64,000 nucleotides of DNA from positions 930,001 through 994,000 of the forward strand of contig JAMSLZ010000007.1 in the NCBI GenBank assembly GCA_026027325.1. Reading direction: 5' to 3'. Position numbers and translations under genes: made by a program. Each line of letters opens with the position of its first letter. The stretch's first letter is position 1. The DNA comes from Actinomucor elegans (Eukaryota; Mucoromycota; Mucoromycetes; Mucorales; Mucoraceae). Below, one piece after another: positions 11,128 through 24,568 of the stretch. The notes below the pieces were generated by a model that saw only the letters and a program-made list of their open reading frames with translations, did not search any database and had not been told where the DNA came from.

Positions 11128-13050
11128 TTAAACAAGTATAAAGCGGAAGAATAAGGTCCAGCTAACAACAACTAGAGCAACGTAAATACCACCATAAAGG
11201 TAATTGATCTTGAGCTTCTCGTTCATCAAGAATCGTTTATCACCATTGTTTGTACTTTGTGTTTTACGTGCGTCCAAGATGTGATTATACATGGTACGAT
11301 CCAGTATAAACAGGGTCAAACCTGCAAGGATGGATAGTGAACCAATGACGATAAAGAAGATCATGACACCCGAGTAACCTTTGTTCTTGTCATGATCTTG
11401 TAAAAGTCCAGTCACGATATCGAACAGTGAAGCACCAATGTTTGTACCAGATTTCACTAAACCCATACCCGTACCTACAAGCGATAAAGGCAGAATAACG
11501 GGAATTGAAGAAACCAAGGCTACAGGACCCAGGGCCAAACTTGTGCTGAAACTGATCATACCCAAGACTGGGTTGACATGGGTATATTCTAATAGTAACA
11601 TTGATAATAGGAAGGTGATACCACTGCCCATCACTATTGTATTTTTAGTTTACTGTACTTTTTTTTTTTTTCATATTAAACCACTCACTCATCCAAGTAC
11701 GTTTGCCGTATTTGTCTACGAACAAACCCAATAAGGGCATTAAGAAGATGGGTACTACTTGAGCTTTACTTGCAACGGAAGCAGCCTTCACATCATCGTA
11801 GCCAAAGTGGTACTTGACAAACTCACTGCATTAAGAATCAGGTATTCGTTGTACACTAGTTAACAGTTCTTTACTGTACCTGTTAATATGGAGGAAACAG
11901 CCCCAGGCACCGCCCAACAGAAATTCCATTGCGGCAATCAACCAATAAGAATGGGGTAGATACATCAGTTTGGACCAACTAAAAGACTTTTTGCGCTTAA
12001 TAACGTTGCGTTGTACTTGACATTTTTGTTGATCAGATAAGGTAGATACTGTCTTTAACAAGACAATATAGATCAAGTTAATCACTAATGAGAATACACA
12101 TAAAAGTGCAGAAAACTATAATCTACTTGTTTAATCGACCGAAAAAAAAAATGGTCCTTTGAGTTCTACTTACCCAAAAACCATAGCCATACCAGCCAGA
12201 CCATTCCTTGATTCGTACGACAGTTGCTTGAGCTAAATAAGATGACTAGGTTTAAAGATATTATTACGTCAGATGATGGTATTTCAGTATTGAATGCTCC
12301 TTCATTACCAGTCTGCTGACAGTCATCATTAAAGCGATAACAGCTGCTAGACTTTGGCCCTGGAACCACTGGCTCAAGATAGTCTCTTGTACAATCACAA
12401 CTGTGCCACTTCCGATACCGTATAGAATACGGCCGAAAATCATCATGGGTAAATTGGCAGTGGATGTAGAAGCAGCCACCAGAACATTGCCGGATGCAAT
12501 CAAGACAGTAGTAAGAATTGAACCAGGAATGGTACCGAATGCATCGATAAAGACGCCTCCAATTAAAGGCAATACTGTATTCACGATAGAAACACTTGAT
12601 TGAAGTACACCATACTGAGAATTGCTAATTCCATATTCCTATCAAATAGTTAAGGAATGCTGCTTATCGTGTTCATTCTTCATTTACTTTTTTAATAGTG
12701 GATTTCATTGCACCTAAAGTATGAGCAGCAAAATGACTACCCACTACAAGTAAATAGATGAGTTTATATGATCAATAATCAAATATAAATCAATTTTTAC
12801 TAGCTAGAAACAAGGCACATAGTAGAGCAACTGATTTGTATTTCCAAGGTTGGCTCGAAAGCTGACATGTTAAGTCTTCTTGACCATTGTTGATATCGAC
12901 TGTAGTTATTTTGTCTTTAATAGCATTGTTTTTACAGCAGCCTTCATTTTCTGAACAACAAAAAGAGGAAGTATTATGTGAAGAAGAAGGCGTTAATAGT
13001 GGCGTTTCTTCATTCAAAATGGCTGATACGTTTTTTTCTTCTTTCTTCAT
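11128..13050 (-). CDS. MFSD1-like major facilitator transporter
   Basis: Seven exons on the minus strand (13050-12801, 12743-12688, 12638-12309, 12245-12174, 12115-11880, 11825-11689, 11633-11128) join in frame to about 528 residues, usual for a 12-helix MFS protein. The N-terminus is cytosolic and carries an acidic/dileucine-type signal (EETPLLTP) as in vacuolar or lysosomal transporters. Helix-rich segments follow, with VNTVLPLIGGVFIDAFGTIP and GRILYGIGSGTVVIVQETIL resembling MFS motif regions of the MFSD1 group. A cytosolic loop lies near QQKCQVQRNVIKRKK, and the C-terminal half has GLFVDKYGKRTW (MFS motif A-like, D-x-x-G-[KR]). The intron at 12308-12246 was set at the acceptor CCTAG because it preserves frame and yields SRLSSYLAQATVV, typical of this family. 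MFSD1 relatives act as lysosomal dipeptide exporters in animals; the substrate here is unknown. Confidence 0.88.
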
Positions 13051-14929
13051 GATTTAAAAGGCAAGTAAAAGAAAAGTAAAAGAAAGAAAGATGGAATCCA
13101 GTCCATTTAAATATGATCAAGATCTGATAAAACTTGTCCCGTTCCCCGCCATTTTACAATCAGATAATTAAACTAAGCCTGCTTATTGAGAAGGGTTACG
13201 CACCTCACGTGGAACAAGATATAAGAGGAGTTTTCTTGTTAATATGGAATAGAATATTGCAGATCTCTATTTACTGTTTTCTGCTATCAGCCAAAGTAGA
13301 TAGTACCTAAAATTCACTGAATATAATGAATCAAGCCACTAATTCATCAGCCAAAAGCCCTGAACTTGTAAATATGTCATGGATAGATGTACAGAGATGT
13401 ACTCATGTGTCTATTATAGATGCATGTACATGACATAGGATCTTGGTCACGATTACAAAATATTTCATTATAGTAAGCGGTTCCCGGAGATAACACCCGA
13501 TAATATATATAACAAAATATACTGTATAGATAATATGTTCATGATGAATTTGCATTCAATAAATTCAAATCTCATCCAGAATTGAGATTGATACTGTTAT
13601 GTTTGCTCTTACACAATATAAAGATGCATATGCATACATCCTTAATACATATCTAACGTTTGCTGGATTAGGGTACCGTACTCTTGCTATTTTTTATCAG
13701 ACGATAGATACATTCAGTTATTTGTTTTCGTTTGAAATGATAAATGATAAATGAATACGCATATACGAGTAAATCTTTCGTCAGCTTTATTTAACTGATA
13801 ATCATCGATCGCAAAACAGTATTAGTGCAGTAACATCTGATTTCTGCTGTATCTTCGACAGCCAATAAAATGGATGTATACGGAATAATTTTTTTTAAAA
13901 GGGGCTTGCCTTAAGGCCGAAATTTTTAGTTTTTTAGATCGTTTTTATTGATCGACATCCAATTTAGAGGTATGATACATAATATCTAACCAATTTGTTT
14001 CATTGTCTAGTACCCATTTTTCTTTCGCAAAATTTCATTACAAAAACACTTGACTAATTATCATAAAAATAAAAACTCGAAAAAACCTAAGTATAAATTG
14101 TGAATAGTCCATTATTCTGCCATTACCTTTGTGCATTCTAAGTTCAATAAAATATTACATAAGTATAGTTTTTGCAACTAAATTATATAACACGTAGTAA
14201 GGTATATATATTCGTAGTTTTTTCGGATATTAAAAACTCAAGTGCTGATTGCAGTAAACCACTGTTTTTGTCAGGATCAACCAAATTTATATCAAAATGA
14301 ATGGTGTGCCTAGCCCTGTGATATATATAAACGAGTTATCAAAAAAAAAGCTAAAACAAATGTACACGAATAATTGACTTTATTACGCATCTATGTCAAT
14401 TAGCGAAATGCCAGCAGTGCTATCTAACAAATGCTTTAAAAACTGGATGTTCAATCTTCAGTCACAAACTCTTTAAAAATATTTGAGCTATTAGAGAAGT
14501 ATGGTAGGTCACTTCATCACTCTTCCTAGCTACAGCTTTTATTTTGGGTTTTTTTTCTCCATACAGATTGGTTGCTATCCTAAGATCGAAATTGAATGGA
14601 ATGCTATTATTCGAGGCTCCAATATGACTAGGGATTATAGTAATCAACTTCTTCTACCGTCCTTCATTAAAAGGTTCCTATGGAAAAACGTTTACCTGGT
14701 TTTTCTGGGAATAAAAAGAAAATCAACAGCACTAGCGACTTCATGGCTCAATGTTGCTAACGAAAAGAATGACATTATCAATTAGAAATCGAATCTAAGC
14801 AATAATATTGCGTATATTAGAAAGATATTTTGATTTAACATGCAACTGATAGATAAAAATATGATATAGAGTATTAACAGAGTACAAGGAGGTCTTTTAA
14901 ATGTGGGGAAGCAAAGTTTAGTAGAAATT

Positions 14930-15540
14930 CGTTAGTAAAATTTATGATTCTAACAGCCAAAGCCTTGGAAGACATCGTAAGAAATTCCTAGCATTGTCAT
15001 CAGCTTTGACCTACTGACTGATGTTCTAGCATTGAAGCGAATCTTTGATCATCAAAAATGTTCAAGGGCATCAATCTCAAAGTTCAATATCGACAAGCAG
15101 GTAATGATCAAAGCAACTAGTGAAGAGGATGACCTGTTTATGATTAAATCATCAAATCATTTGATTCTGTTGATCAATCAACTGGCGCATGCCAAGCTGT
15201 AGCCTTTATAGAAGAGCACAGAATGCCTATTAAAAAGATGGGGTTTGAATGACCAAAGTTCCTGCAAACCTTTGCTAGTTAGGCTGATTTTATTTATCTT
15301 TTGGTCTGAAGATATCAGTGGAAGGGGGGAGCTTCATCAAGAAATGGGATCTATACGATACTTTCTTAATGAATATTGCAGCAATGCAAGTGAAAGAAAT
15401 AAACAAGTATGATAACTGGTGCTCCATTTGTACGAATGCTCACTTAAATGCTGTGGAAATAACTTGCTCTCTATCAGATGACTTATATGCCTTTGAAAAA
15501 CCTAATGTGGCAATGTATGATACTTGTTGTATTTAAAGAC
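14930..15540 (+). pseudogene. Possible decayed coding fragment
   Basis: Open stretches in changing frames follow one another, for example a frame near 15000-15190 with FDLLTDVLALKRIFDHQ and another at 15318-15536 of 72 residues. They are separated by stops and apparent frameshifts. No conserved motif is recognised. It may be a remnant of a transposon or gene, or chance open frames; confidence is low. Confidence 0.25.
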
Positions 15541-17253
15541 CAGCAGAGATATAAATCAGAATAAAATCAGAATACTTTACAAAAACTTAATATAGGCATC
15601 TACCGCTGTTTGAAGTTGACGGATAACTTTACTATAAAGAAAGAATGATTACAAGACATTGGTCTATAACAAGTTCAACGAGAGAGTATCTAACACTCAT
15701 TAGATATGAATATATTGTTATATGAGGATATCCACTCCTCTATTCATTGTTATAATACTTTAAAAGTATAGTAGAACCAATGAGCTCATAAGTCTATAAC
15801 CAGATAATACACAGGCATGCCCAAGTTGCTATTATTTGAATCGAATGTCATATGGGGATAAACAAGCTTCTCTAGTCTAGGATAGAGTTAACCAAAAGCA
15901 TAAGGATTGGACTAACTTTATCACATATGGGTTGTTCTAGTCAATGAATAACCAAGCAACTATAAAACCATCACATCATTACAACTGCCAAACTGTGGAA
16001 TAACTGTATATTTAAGAAAACCCCCTTTTAATATTCACAAATTATGGTGGTGTCGACCAATCCATAAGGAAAAAGACACAAGCTAATCTTCAAGTTTGGA
16101 CATAGCATTCAATAAGGAAGAACGGCTAACATAAATGCCAACCGTTAAACCAATCAATAATACGCATTTACATACAAATATGGTATATGAAGCAGTGTAA
16201 TGATGTGCCAACCAAATGCCCAAGGTGTAAAAAAGGAATAGTTATGATTGAAGAATCAGCATGAACAAATCGATTAATCATACTCAAGTTACATATTCAC
16301 GATTCCAATATAGTATGAAATGATATACATTTTTAGTGGTAGATTAGCTGGAGATATACCACAATATTACAAGAGCATCTTAATGTTCTAGTCTTTACTC
16401 CAGTTTTATTTGTTCATTGCTTGTAACAATTTTTCATGTGGAGCTTTGTATCAGCAAAAGATCCCTAGTTGTATGCATATGTTACCGCTGTTATAATAGC
16501 CAGTAAGTCAAGCCCAAGTCATCTAGGTACAATAAAATTTGCTCCTTTTCAGATCACCGCTGAATTAAATCAAATGACAGGAATGCATTCTTTTAATATA
16601 TCAATCAATTTATAGACCAGGATTACATGAAATGCATATCATGCTCTTTGTGCCTTAATTAAATAATAGTAGTTTAGTAAACGCAATGTTAAATCTGGGT
16701 TGATCGAGAGATATATTGATCATTTGTAATATGTAGTTTGCATGAAAGTATAGATCATGTACAGCAATACATACCTAAAAGGTAATATACGCATTATATT
16801 CCTGTCAAACAAATTATTTTAATATATGCCGTGTTTCATTGTAAACATATAGTCATCATTTGGGACATCAAGGCGGCAGTACTTGAGAGATGTAATGATA
16901 AAAGCAACTTGATTTCTGAAAGAGTTCCAAAGGTATACCCTTAGATCCATTTTTTTGAAAACTACTTTTTTTTTGTAGAGCATTTAAAATATTGTTGTGC
17001 TCATAGGATATATATTTTTTAGTCTTAATAGTTACGCGAGCTATGGGAACATTAAAATAATAGAAAAAAAACCTTTTAGTTAAAGTCAATAAATAATACG
17101 TTGTTTACCACTCGATTTTACATACATGCAAATAGTATTATGTCAGCATATCGACACTCTTTTGTCTTCAAATTTCAAGATTGGTCTTCGGGGAGAGCCT
17201 CAGAACACTAATGATAATGATGGTTGACTGATTGATGATCCTTTTTGTTAAAT

Positions 17254-17270
17254 TGCCGATAGCCAATAAA
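17254..17270 (+). promoter_or_regulatory. CCAAT-containing element upstream of RAD1
   Basis: GCCGATAGCCAATAAAA lies about 75-90 bases before the RAD1 start codon. The 12-mer GCCGATAGCCAA recurs upstream of NOB1 (about 30134). The CCAAT pentamer suggests a Hap2/3/5 (NF-Y) site; function is inferred only. Confidence 0.4.
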
Positions 17271-17344
17271 AACAAGCAAATTTCAAATACTTGCTTCGTA
17301 TGTAATACAGTTAGCACAAGTTCTAAAGATTCTTTCTAATTAAA

Positions 17345-18550
17345 ATGGATTTTACTGTTGATGATTCTGTGGCCTTTTATGGCGTACTCAAAAGCATTCG
17401 TCGCTTACTTAAATTACTTTCAGCTATCAAGATCAAAAACGTAAATCGAATCTAATTGTTTTCCATGGAGATCCAGTAACTCAAAATTTATTGCCGTAGT
17501 ATTGTAACTGCTTCATTCATGAAGAAGGCATCATGATCACAATAGAAAGAGAACGCTCGGTTAAAGTGATTGCTTATTTCAAAACACATCTTTTCAATGT
17601 GTTTATTCATAAGGAGAATGTAACACTACCCGAGTTTGCTTTACCTTTGGACGTGTTTATGAACTGTCTACGAGCAGCGTTACCCAGAGTAGAGAACGTG
17701 TTTCCAGCGCAGACAATGATTGATGATTACTGTGAAATGAAATATGATGGCACTGGTTCATATCTCACTTTAAAGTAACGTAAATATGCGATGATTAGAA
17801 AAAAAAGAGAAAGAGAAAGAAACTAATAATAATTACAATAGTCGACGTGTTCAAAAGTATCACCAGGTTTTAACATTTGAGATATTCCCTTCAGAACCAG
17901 AAGCAGAAAGCTCACAATTGTTATTTGAAGAGTCTAGTGGCACAGAGTCTCAAAAGCTTATTATGAAGGTAGTTGTAACATAAACTGCGGGGAGCAATAT
18001 AACTAACTGTGATCAGTCCTTATGGTTTAAGCAATTAATGAGTGATTTGGATAGTAGATACGACAAATTTACAATAAAAATTTCACCAGAAGAGAGCATG
18101 TTTGGAGTTGTAGCGAAAGGTCCTGATTTGTTATCAGAGTTTGACTTTGGTCAAAGCTCTGAGTCTTTCATCAGTTTCTCGTGTAACAAAGAACTTGAGC
18201 ATAGGTAAATGTTTCACCGAATGATAATCTTTTAGTGTGACTTACTATCATGATCTTGATTATCAGTTATTTCTTTTCGGATATATCACTTTGCAAGAAA
18301 GCCCTTGATCTATCACACGAGGTATCCATTGATATGTTTGACTCAGGTGCTCTTACAATGACTGTAGGTTGTATAGATCATTTAATAAGATAGGCCACTC
18401 ATTTTTTACATAGTTTTCAATTGAAGGCAGTGGAACTGCGATGGATAGTATCGAGTTTAACGTAAGTGTTTTATACTCGTAGTATATTTTTTTGATCTAA
18501 CACCTTTTTTTTTTTGTGAACAGTTTCTTCCATCAAGAAACTTTGCCTAA
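17345..18550 (+). CDS. RAD1: DNA damage checkpoint clamp subunit Rad1
   Basis: Rad1 (Rad17 in budding yeast) forms the PCNA-like 9-1-1 ring with Rad9 and Hus1 and is loaded at damaged DNA to activate ATR/Mec1 signalling in the nucleus. Seven exons (17345-17440, 17500-17774, 17842-17968, 18017-18204, 18267-18363, 18414-18461, 18524-18550) join in frame to about 285 residues, typical of the family. Recognisable stretches are HEEGIMITIERERSVKVIAY, THLFNVF with FALPLDVFMNCL (end of the first clamp fold), CEMKYDGTGSYLTL, the interdomain LWFKQLMSDLDSRYDKFTIK with ISPEESMFGVVAKGP, and the second-fold strands DISLCKKALDLSHEVSIDMF and DSGALTMTFSIEG. The last exon is only 27 nt. The Rad1 pattern (EDGI..TVE, YQG-G-PL, FSELD..S) is conserved in outline. 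LYS1 follows in tandem after 163 bases. Confidence 0.88.
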
Positions 18551-18577
18551 TTAGTACATATCTCTGAGATTAAAAAA

Positions 18578-18663
18578 CCAATAAAACTGCCGAAGCCTTC
18601 ACAACTAGTTTGCATAATAAGTCACATCAGCTTATCCATCTAGACGGCCTTACCATATAAATA
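18578..18663 (+). promoter_or_regulatory. LYS1 core promoter (CCAAT and TATA boxes)
   Basis: The RAD1-LYS1 gap holds a CCAAT at 18578-18582 and a TATAAATA at 18656-18663, about 50 bases before the LYS1 ATG. A TAAGTCA (18619-18625) is a one-mismatch relative of the Gcn4/CpcA site TGACTCA and could give amino-acid control, which is inference. Confidence 0.5.
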
Positions 18664-18677
18664 CTGGACATGATTGA

Positions 18678-19999
<1,322 letters not shown>

Positions 20000-22802
20000 T
20001 ACATATATATATACATATCCCCCCTCCTTCAAACAAGCGCCTACAACATATAACTATCTATTAGAGACATACCACCCTGTATCATAATAATAAAAACCTA
20101 TTTGTCATAATTCCCACCAGTATGTATAATGAAAGTTTAATTAACGCGTTTGACAAAAGTTTTTCTTATCAAACTGGCGTGTTTAAAGTTAGGTTCGGGT
20201 AACAATAATATAGACACAATAACACATCTTTTGTTTCTTAAAGACAAATACCTAACAATTGCATAGTTGGATTGGATGTTTCATAAGTGGCATCAAACTG
20301 AAGGCAGTTTCATAATCAAGTAATAGATATAACACATTATTGAGCAAACAAGATGCTTGGGACCTTTCCGGAAACACAACTAACTTTATTCTGACCGGAA
20401 AAGCGATTTTAAGGAAATTAAATCCATCCTCACTTTGCTTGAAACAAATTTATATTACTATAGTGTATATTAATAGATGATACACGTATGCAGCAGTAAA
20501 AACAGAGGGTATTATCTCTATAATGGGCCATACCGGTTCATTCTTGTCTTATTAGTCAACATCGACACTTGTATAAGAATTATTGATTTCATTGGTTAAT
20601 AGTGTTCGAAATGCTGATCCATCACCACCATGATGCCCTTGACGAAATTCCTTGGAATTATTCAATCTTGCCTAGTTTAGTCGCAAACAATGGCAAGTCT
20701 TTACTTTCCAGACTATTTGCAATAGCAATAACTTTTATTTTTTTATGAGCTACTGTGTATGGCCCTATAGCGCTTCAATCAAGGTTTAGGTAGTTTTTGT
20801 TATATAACGTTTTCATCTTTTGGAAAAAAAAAAAGGTTCTTTCCTTTATGCTATTAGAAGCCAATACATCCCCCCCTTTTTTTTATATTAAACAGCTTCT
20901 CCATTATATGTTTTTAAGCTCAAATTTTTTTAACATGTCACAACTTGAAGAATTGCGCACCAGCACTAGAAGCAGTTATGTTTACTGTCACTACCCTCAC
21001 AAGCTTTTTAAATACAACGGCTATTGCTTTCAACGGATAGGCATTATCCTATAAGGAGGAGTCTGGGCGTACTATTACACCTTCTATTTCTACCACACCT
21101 TTGTCAATCTGGATGTCAACTACAGGTTGGAGTTATCATTATATGCTTCATAACCGCTTTGCCTTTGGAGTACCTGAATAATAACTATAGATCAAAAAGT
21201 GAAAATCGATCCTTCTTAAATTAATTTAATAAATACTCATTTAATTCAAAAAAAAAGAGGTTCGCACACTAGTCAACACAAGAAAAGGTTGATCTCGTTC
21301 AAAGACCACAGCTGATTTACATAGTAATCTATATTTAAAACAAACTGCTTCAAGTATGTAATAGAGCTATTAATTAGCCGAAACTCAACGATCATTCTAT
21401 GTATTAATTATATTAATTGTTGATAGTAAATTTACATGTGTTTCGCATAATCTAGATTTTTAGATCTAGTCTTTTGACTGATCTCAGCTGAACGTCGTAT
21501 TTGATCATAGCTATTGAATTTACCTAAGCCCATTGAATGACCGCGATATAAGGGATACAGTAGAGTAATCAATGGTTAATTTGGAAAGGATGTACATTTC
21601 ATAAATCTTTCCACTGTTCTCGGCCTAATGCCGTTGTTAATAGGTTGTAGATTTTCAAGAAGTTATTGAACCCTTACAATTATCATCTAGCTACAATACG
21701 ATCAGCATACTAGCTGTGACCATTATATAATAGTTAATTTAGAAATGACATACAATTCATACATCTATTTTAACTTATGGAACAATATTACATCCGAATA
21801 GTATTTCGTGATCAAAATGTGTTGCCACACCTATTAGACCCTTACTGAAAGTCATGATAAAATGAATTTCATTTAGGAGACCAGACCATATAGTCGATCC
21901 GCTCTCAGCACCTCTCAAATTCCTACATCAGACTTCCCATATTATATGAGAATGATGCCAAAAAGTTTATACAGAAAGATCTTGCTTGAAAACCCTGCTC
22001 GTTATATTAACGAAATGCATCATATTAAAGTCACCTCAAAATCAAATTCTTGATTCGTTGCCTAAACTTAAGGTGGATAGGCCATGCATGAAAGTTCCTG
22101 ACGGTGGATCCAAAGCCTGATTGAATCTAAAAATCAGTCAACTGGGAAAAGATTCGGACGTAAAATCAGATATGGATTTAATCCAAACATAATTGGTACA
22201 CAAAGGCTTTTATTGGAAAGTAAGGAATTATAATAGGATCTGTTACGTAAAAATAGATTGGTCAAAGACTATTTATCTCGCCTGGGATCTTGAATCATGA
22301 ACAAAATAAAAATATTTGATTTAGGTAGCTAAAGTTCCAAGGTCTTACAGTACCAAATTAGTATCTATAGGTGCCATATGCATTTCTTCGGATAAATGTT
22401 GCATACATGTGTAAAAGAATATGGCATGATTTGTTTACATTATATAATAATGTAACGAGATACAATATGTGGTAACTTTCATTCCGGTTGTCTGGCCTTC
22501 ATCGAAAACATATCCATAGGAAAGACAATTTCAATAGAATTGTATAATCTCTATGAAGCAGTACAGTAGTATAAATGACGTGTGGATTCCTTCTCATAAT
22601 GATGCAACAGCTTCTAGCGCGAACCATTTTCTTGATCTTTACTATGTACACAAGTATAGTACATATACGATGATAAACGTGTGTGAATATGTTTTCTGTC
22701 GAAGAAAAAGGTTTTATTATATGATAATATTGAAGTTGATTAAACTAATAAAGAAAAAGTAGTGTAAATTGTATTATAGGGTTATATTTTCTGAGAAATA
22801 AA
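20000..22802. other. Gene-poor interval between LYS1 and the hexosaminidase
   Basis: About 2.8 kb. The first 100 bases are the LYS1 3' region, with AATAAT-type signals. Reverse dispersed-repeat cores occur at about 21455-21515 (CTTTTGACTGATCTCAGCTG then CGTATTTGATCATAG) and, weakly, 21617-21645. Around 21885-22060 an open stretch reads like decayed coding sequence, ending in a stop at about 22052, with no recognised family. The 200 bases before 22803 are the hexosaminidase 3' flank. Confidence 0.45.
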
Positions 22803-24568
22803 TTAAGCTTCGTTAGGGTCGTTGAGATCACAGGCACCAGGATGGGTAGAGCAGTACTTGGGATGAACAGGATTGGCGCGAATACCACGAGCTTGGAGAC
22901 GGTAAACCCAATCATAGAAGCTTTCAGAGATTTGTTTGACAGTACGGCGGTCACCCTTCTTGTCATAAGAGCCACCCCAGTAGAGATCAGCAGCGGCAGC
23001 AGAACGAGGCCACAAACGGCTATCGAGGACATGCTTATCAATTTGCTCAGACCAGGCAGCAACTTCACCACCGAGAACCTTACCCTTATGGGTATCCTTG
23101 ACATCCTTGGTCAAGTCATAACTGTAAATACGTTGCCATGTCTTGTAGGGATTACACCAGGAGCCACCGGCGCCACCATAGTTGAAAACGTCTTCGGGAG
23201 TTTCAACTTGAGCAGGACTGATATAACGTTCATCGTTACCGACCCAACCTATTATCATGCTTTTAAGTATACTCTTCCTAACAAAAAAAAAAGATGTTGT
23301 TTTTACTTACCACCGTGGCCGCAATCAAGATAAAAGTAATCAAAGTTGGATACAACAACATCATGACCAATAGCAGTATAGTTGGAAGGAGGAGCGAGCC
23401 AAGTTTGAACAACGGTGTTCTTGGGATAACTTCCACCATCTCTAATAGGATCTTCCCAGATGATAGGTCTCTTCTTGACATCAGTGTTGACATAGTCCAA
23501 CAACTTGTTTGTCCATTCGAACCAAATTTCTCTGGTATTAGTGATGTTGTTCTTGGCCTTGTATGCTTGAACCTCTTCACTCAAATCCCAACAATCAGTA
23601 TTGATTTCATCACCACCAGTATGATAAAGAGAATCAGGGAATCTTTCAGAGGCTTCCTTGATGAGATCCTTGACGATTTGGAAACCCTTTTCGCTAAGAG
23701 GATCCAATTGACCAGCAGGAGGCTGAGCAGCAAACTTGGCCCAAAATTTATCGGCACAGAGCATGATATCGGGGTAAGTCTCGGCAATAGAAGCAGTGTG
23801 AGCAGGCATATCAATTTCCAACACGACACGAACACCACGTGATTCAGCAAAGTCGATGATCTTTTGAACTTGTTCAGGATTATAGGTTTCCTCGGGAGAA
23901 TAGGCACCCTTTTGAGAGAGCTCAGGATGAGACTTGAAGTAGAAAGGCCAAGATTGAGAATCAGTGGCATGCCAGTGAATAACATTCATCTTATTGTAGG
24001 CTTGAGCTTCAATGGTTCTCAAGATATCGTCAACAGGCAAAAAGTTACGAGAAGTATCGATCATAATACCACGGTGACCGTAGGCGGGAGCATCAGTAAT
24101 GTTGGCAGTATGGGCAATCAACTTGTCATCTTCACCAGCAAGGACTAATTGAGAGAAGGTTTCTAAAGCACGAAGAGCACCAACCCAAGTAGAAGCTCTG
24201 ACATTGGCAAAACCACCTAACTCAGGAACATTCAAAGTGTAGGATTCATCAACGCCGGCATCGAGCTTAACACTATTGTCAGAAACTTGGAAATTGATAC
24301 CTTGAAGTTGATTATCGGTAGGCTTGACAGTGGTTTTGTCAGTAGTGACAGAGATAGGCTTCCATTTTTCACTTTTAATCAAGGTCAAGTAACGATCGGC
24401 AGCAGCTTGGACATGCTTGTTTTGAATACCTTGGAATCTAAACTTGTCAGCAAGAACGGCGCTGGTACCAGACCATTGAACGTCTTGAGGAGTAGGAAAG
24501 AGGAATGTCTTGGCTTCAACGACAGTTGAAACTAAAGCACATGCAGCAACTAAGGAAAGAAACTTCAT
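22803..24568 (-). CDS. Secreted GH20 beta-N-acetylhexosaminidase
   Basis: Glycoside hydrolase family 20 enzyme that removes terminal N-acetylglucosamine from chitin oligomers and glycans, probably serving cell-wall chitin turnover or feeding. Two exons (24568-23311 and 23248-22803) give about 567 residues. A clear signal peptide (MKFLSLVAACALVSTVVEA) is followed by the N-terminal GH20b-type domain, with FLFPTPQDVQWSG at its start. The catalytic TIM barrel begins near YGHRGIMIDTSRNFLPV. HWHATDSQSWPFY and the catalytic pair in YHTGGDEINTDCW (Asp-Glu; the Asp orients the substrate acetamido group and the Glu is the acid) are intact. Later come EIWFEWTNKLLDY, GGSYPKNTVVQTWLAPPSNY, the acceptor-side GGEVAAWSEQID and RLWPRSAAAADLYWG. 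The intron splits DCGHGGW. Cysteine-rich C-terminal CSTHPGACDLNDPNEA fits an extracellular protein. Confidence 0.96.

Larger units (their letters stand above)
13051..17344. other. Gene-poor interval upstream of RAD1
   Basis: About 4.3 kb of AT-rich DNA without a supported gene. Fragments that read briefly as coding (around 14480-14785, 14930-15540 and 16868-17089) are interrupted and match no family I can name. A weak dispersed-repeat core (TGATCGAGAGATAT) lies near 16682-16716. A GCCGATAGCCAATAAAA element at about 17254-17270 is probably part of the RAD1 promoter. Confidence 0.45.

Noticed and set aside
12174..12309. Apparent one-base frameshift in the MFS transporter
   Set aside because: It arises if the acceptor TTTAG near 12233 is used. 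The upstream acceptor CCTAG (exon from 12245) restores frame and gives a family-typical sequence, so the gene looks intact.
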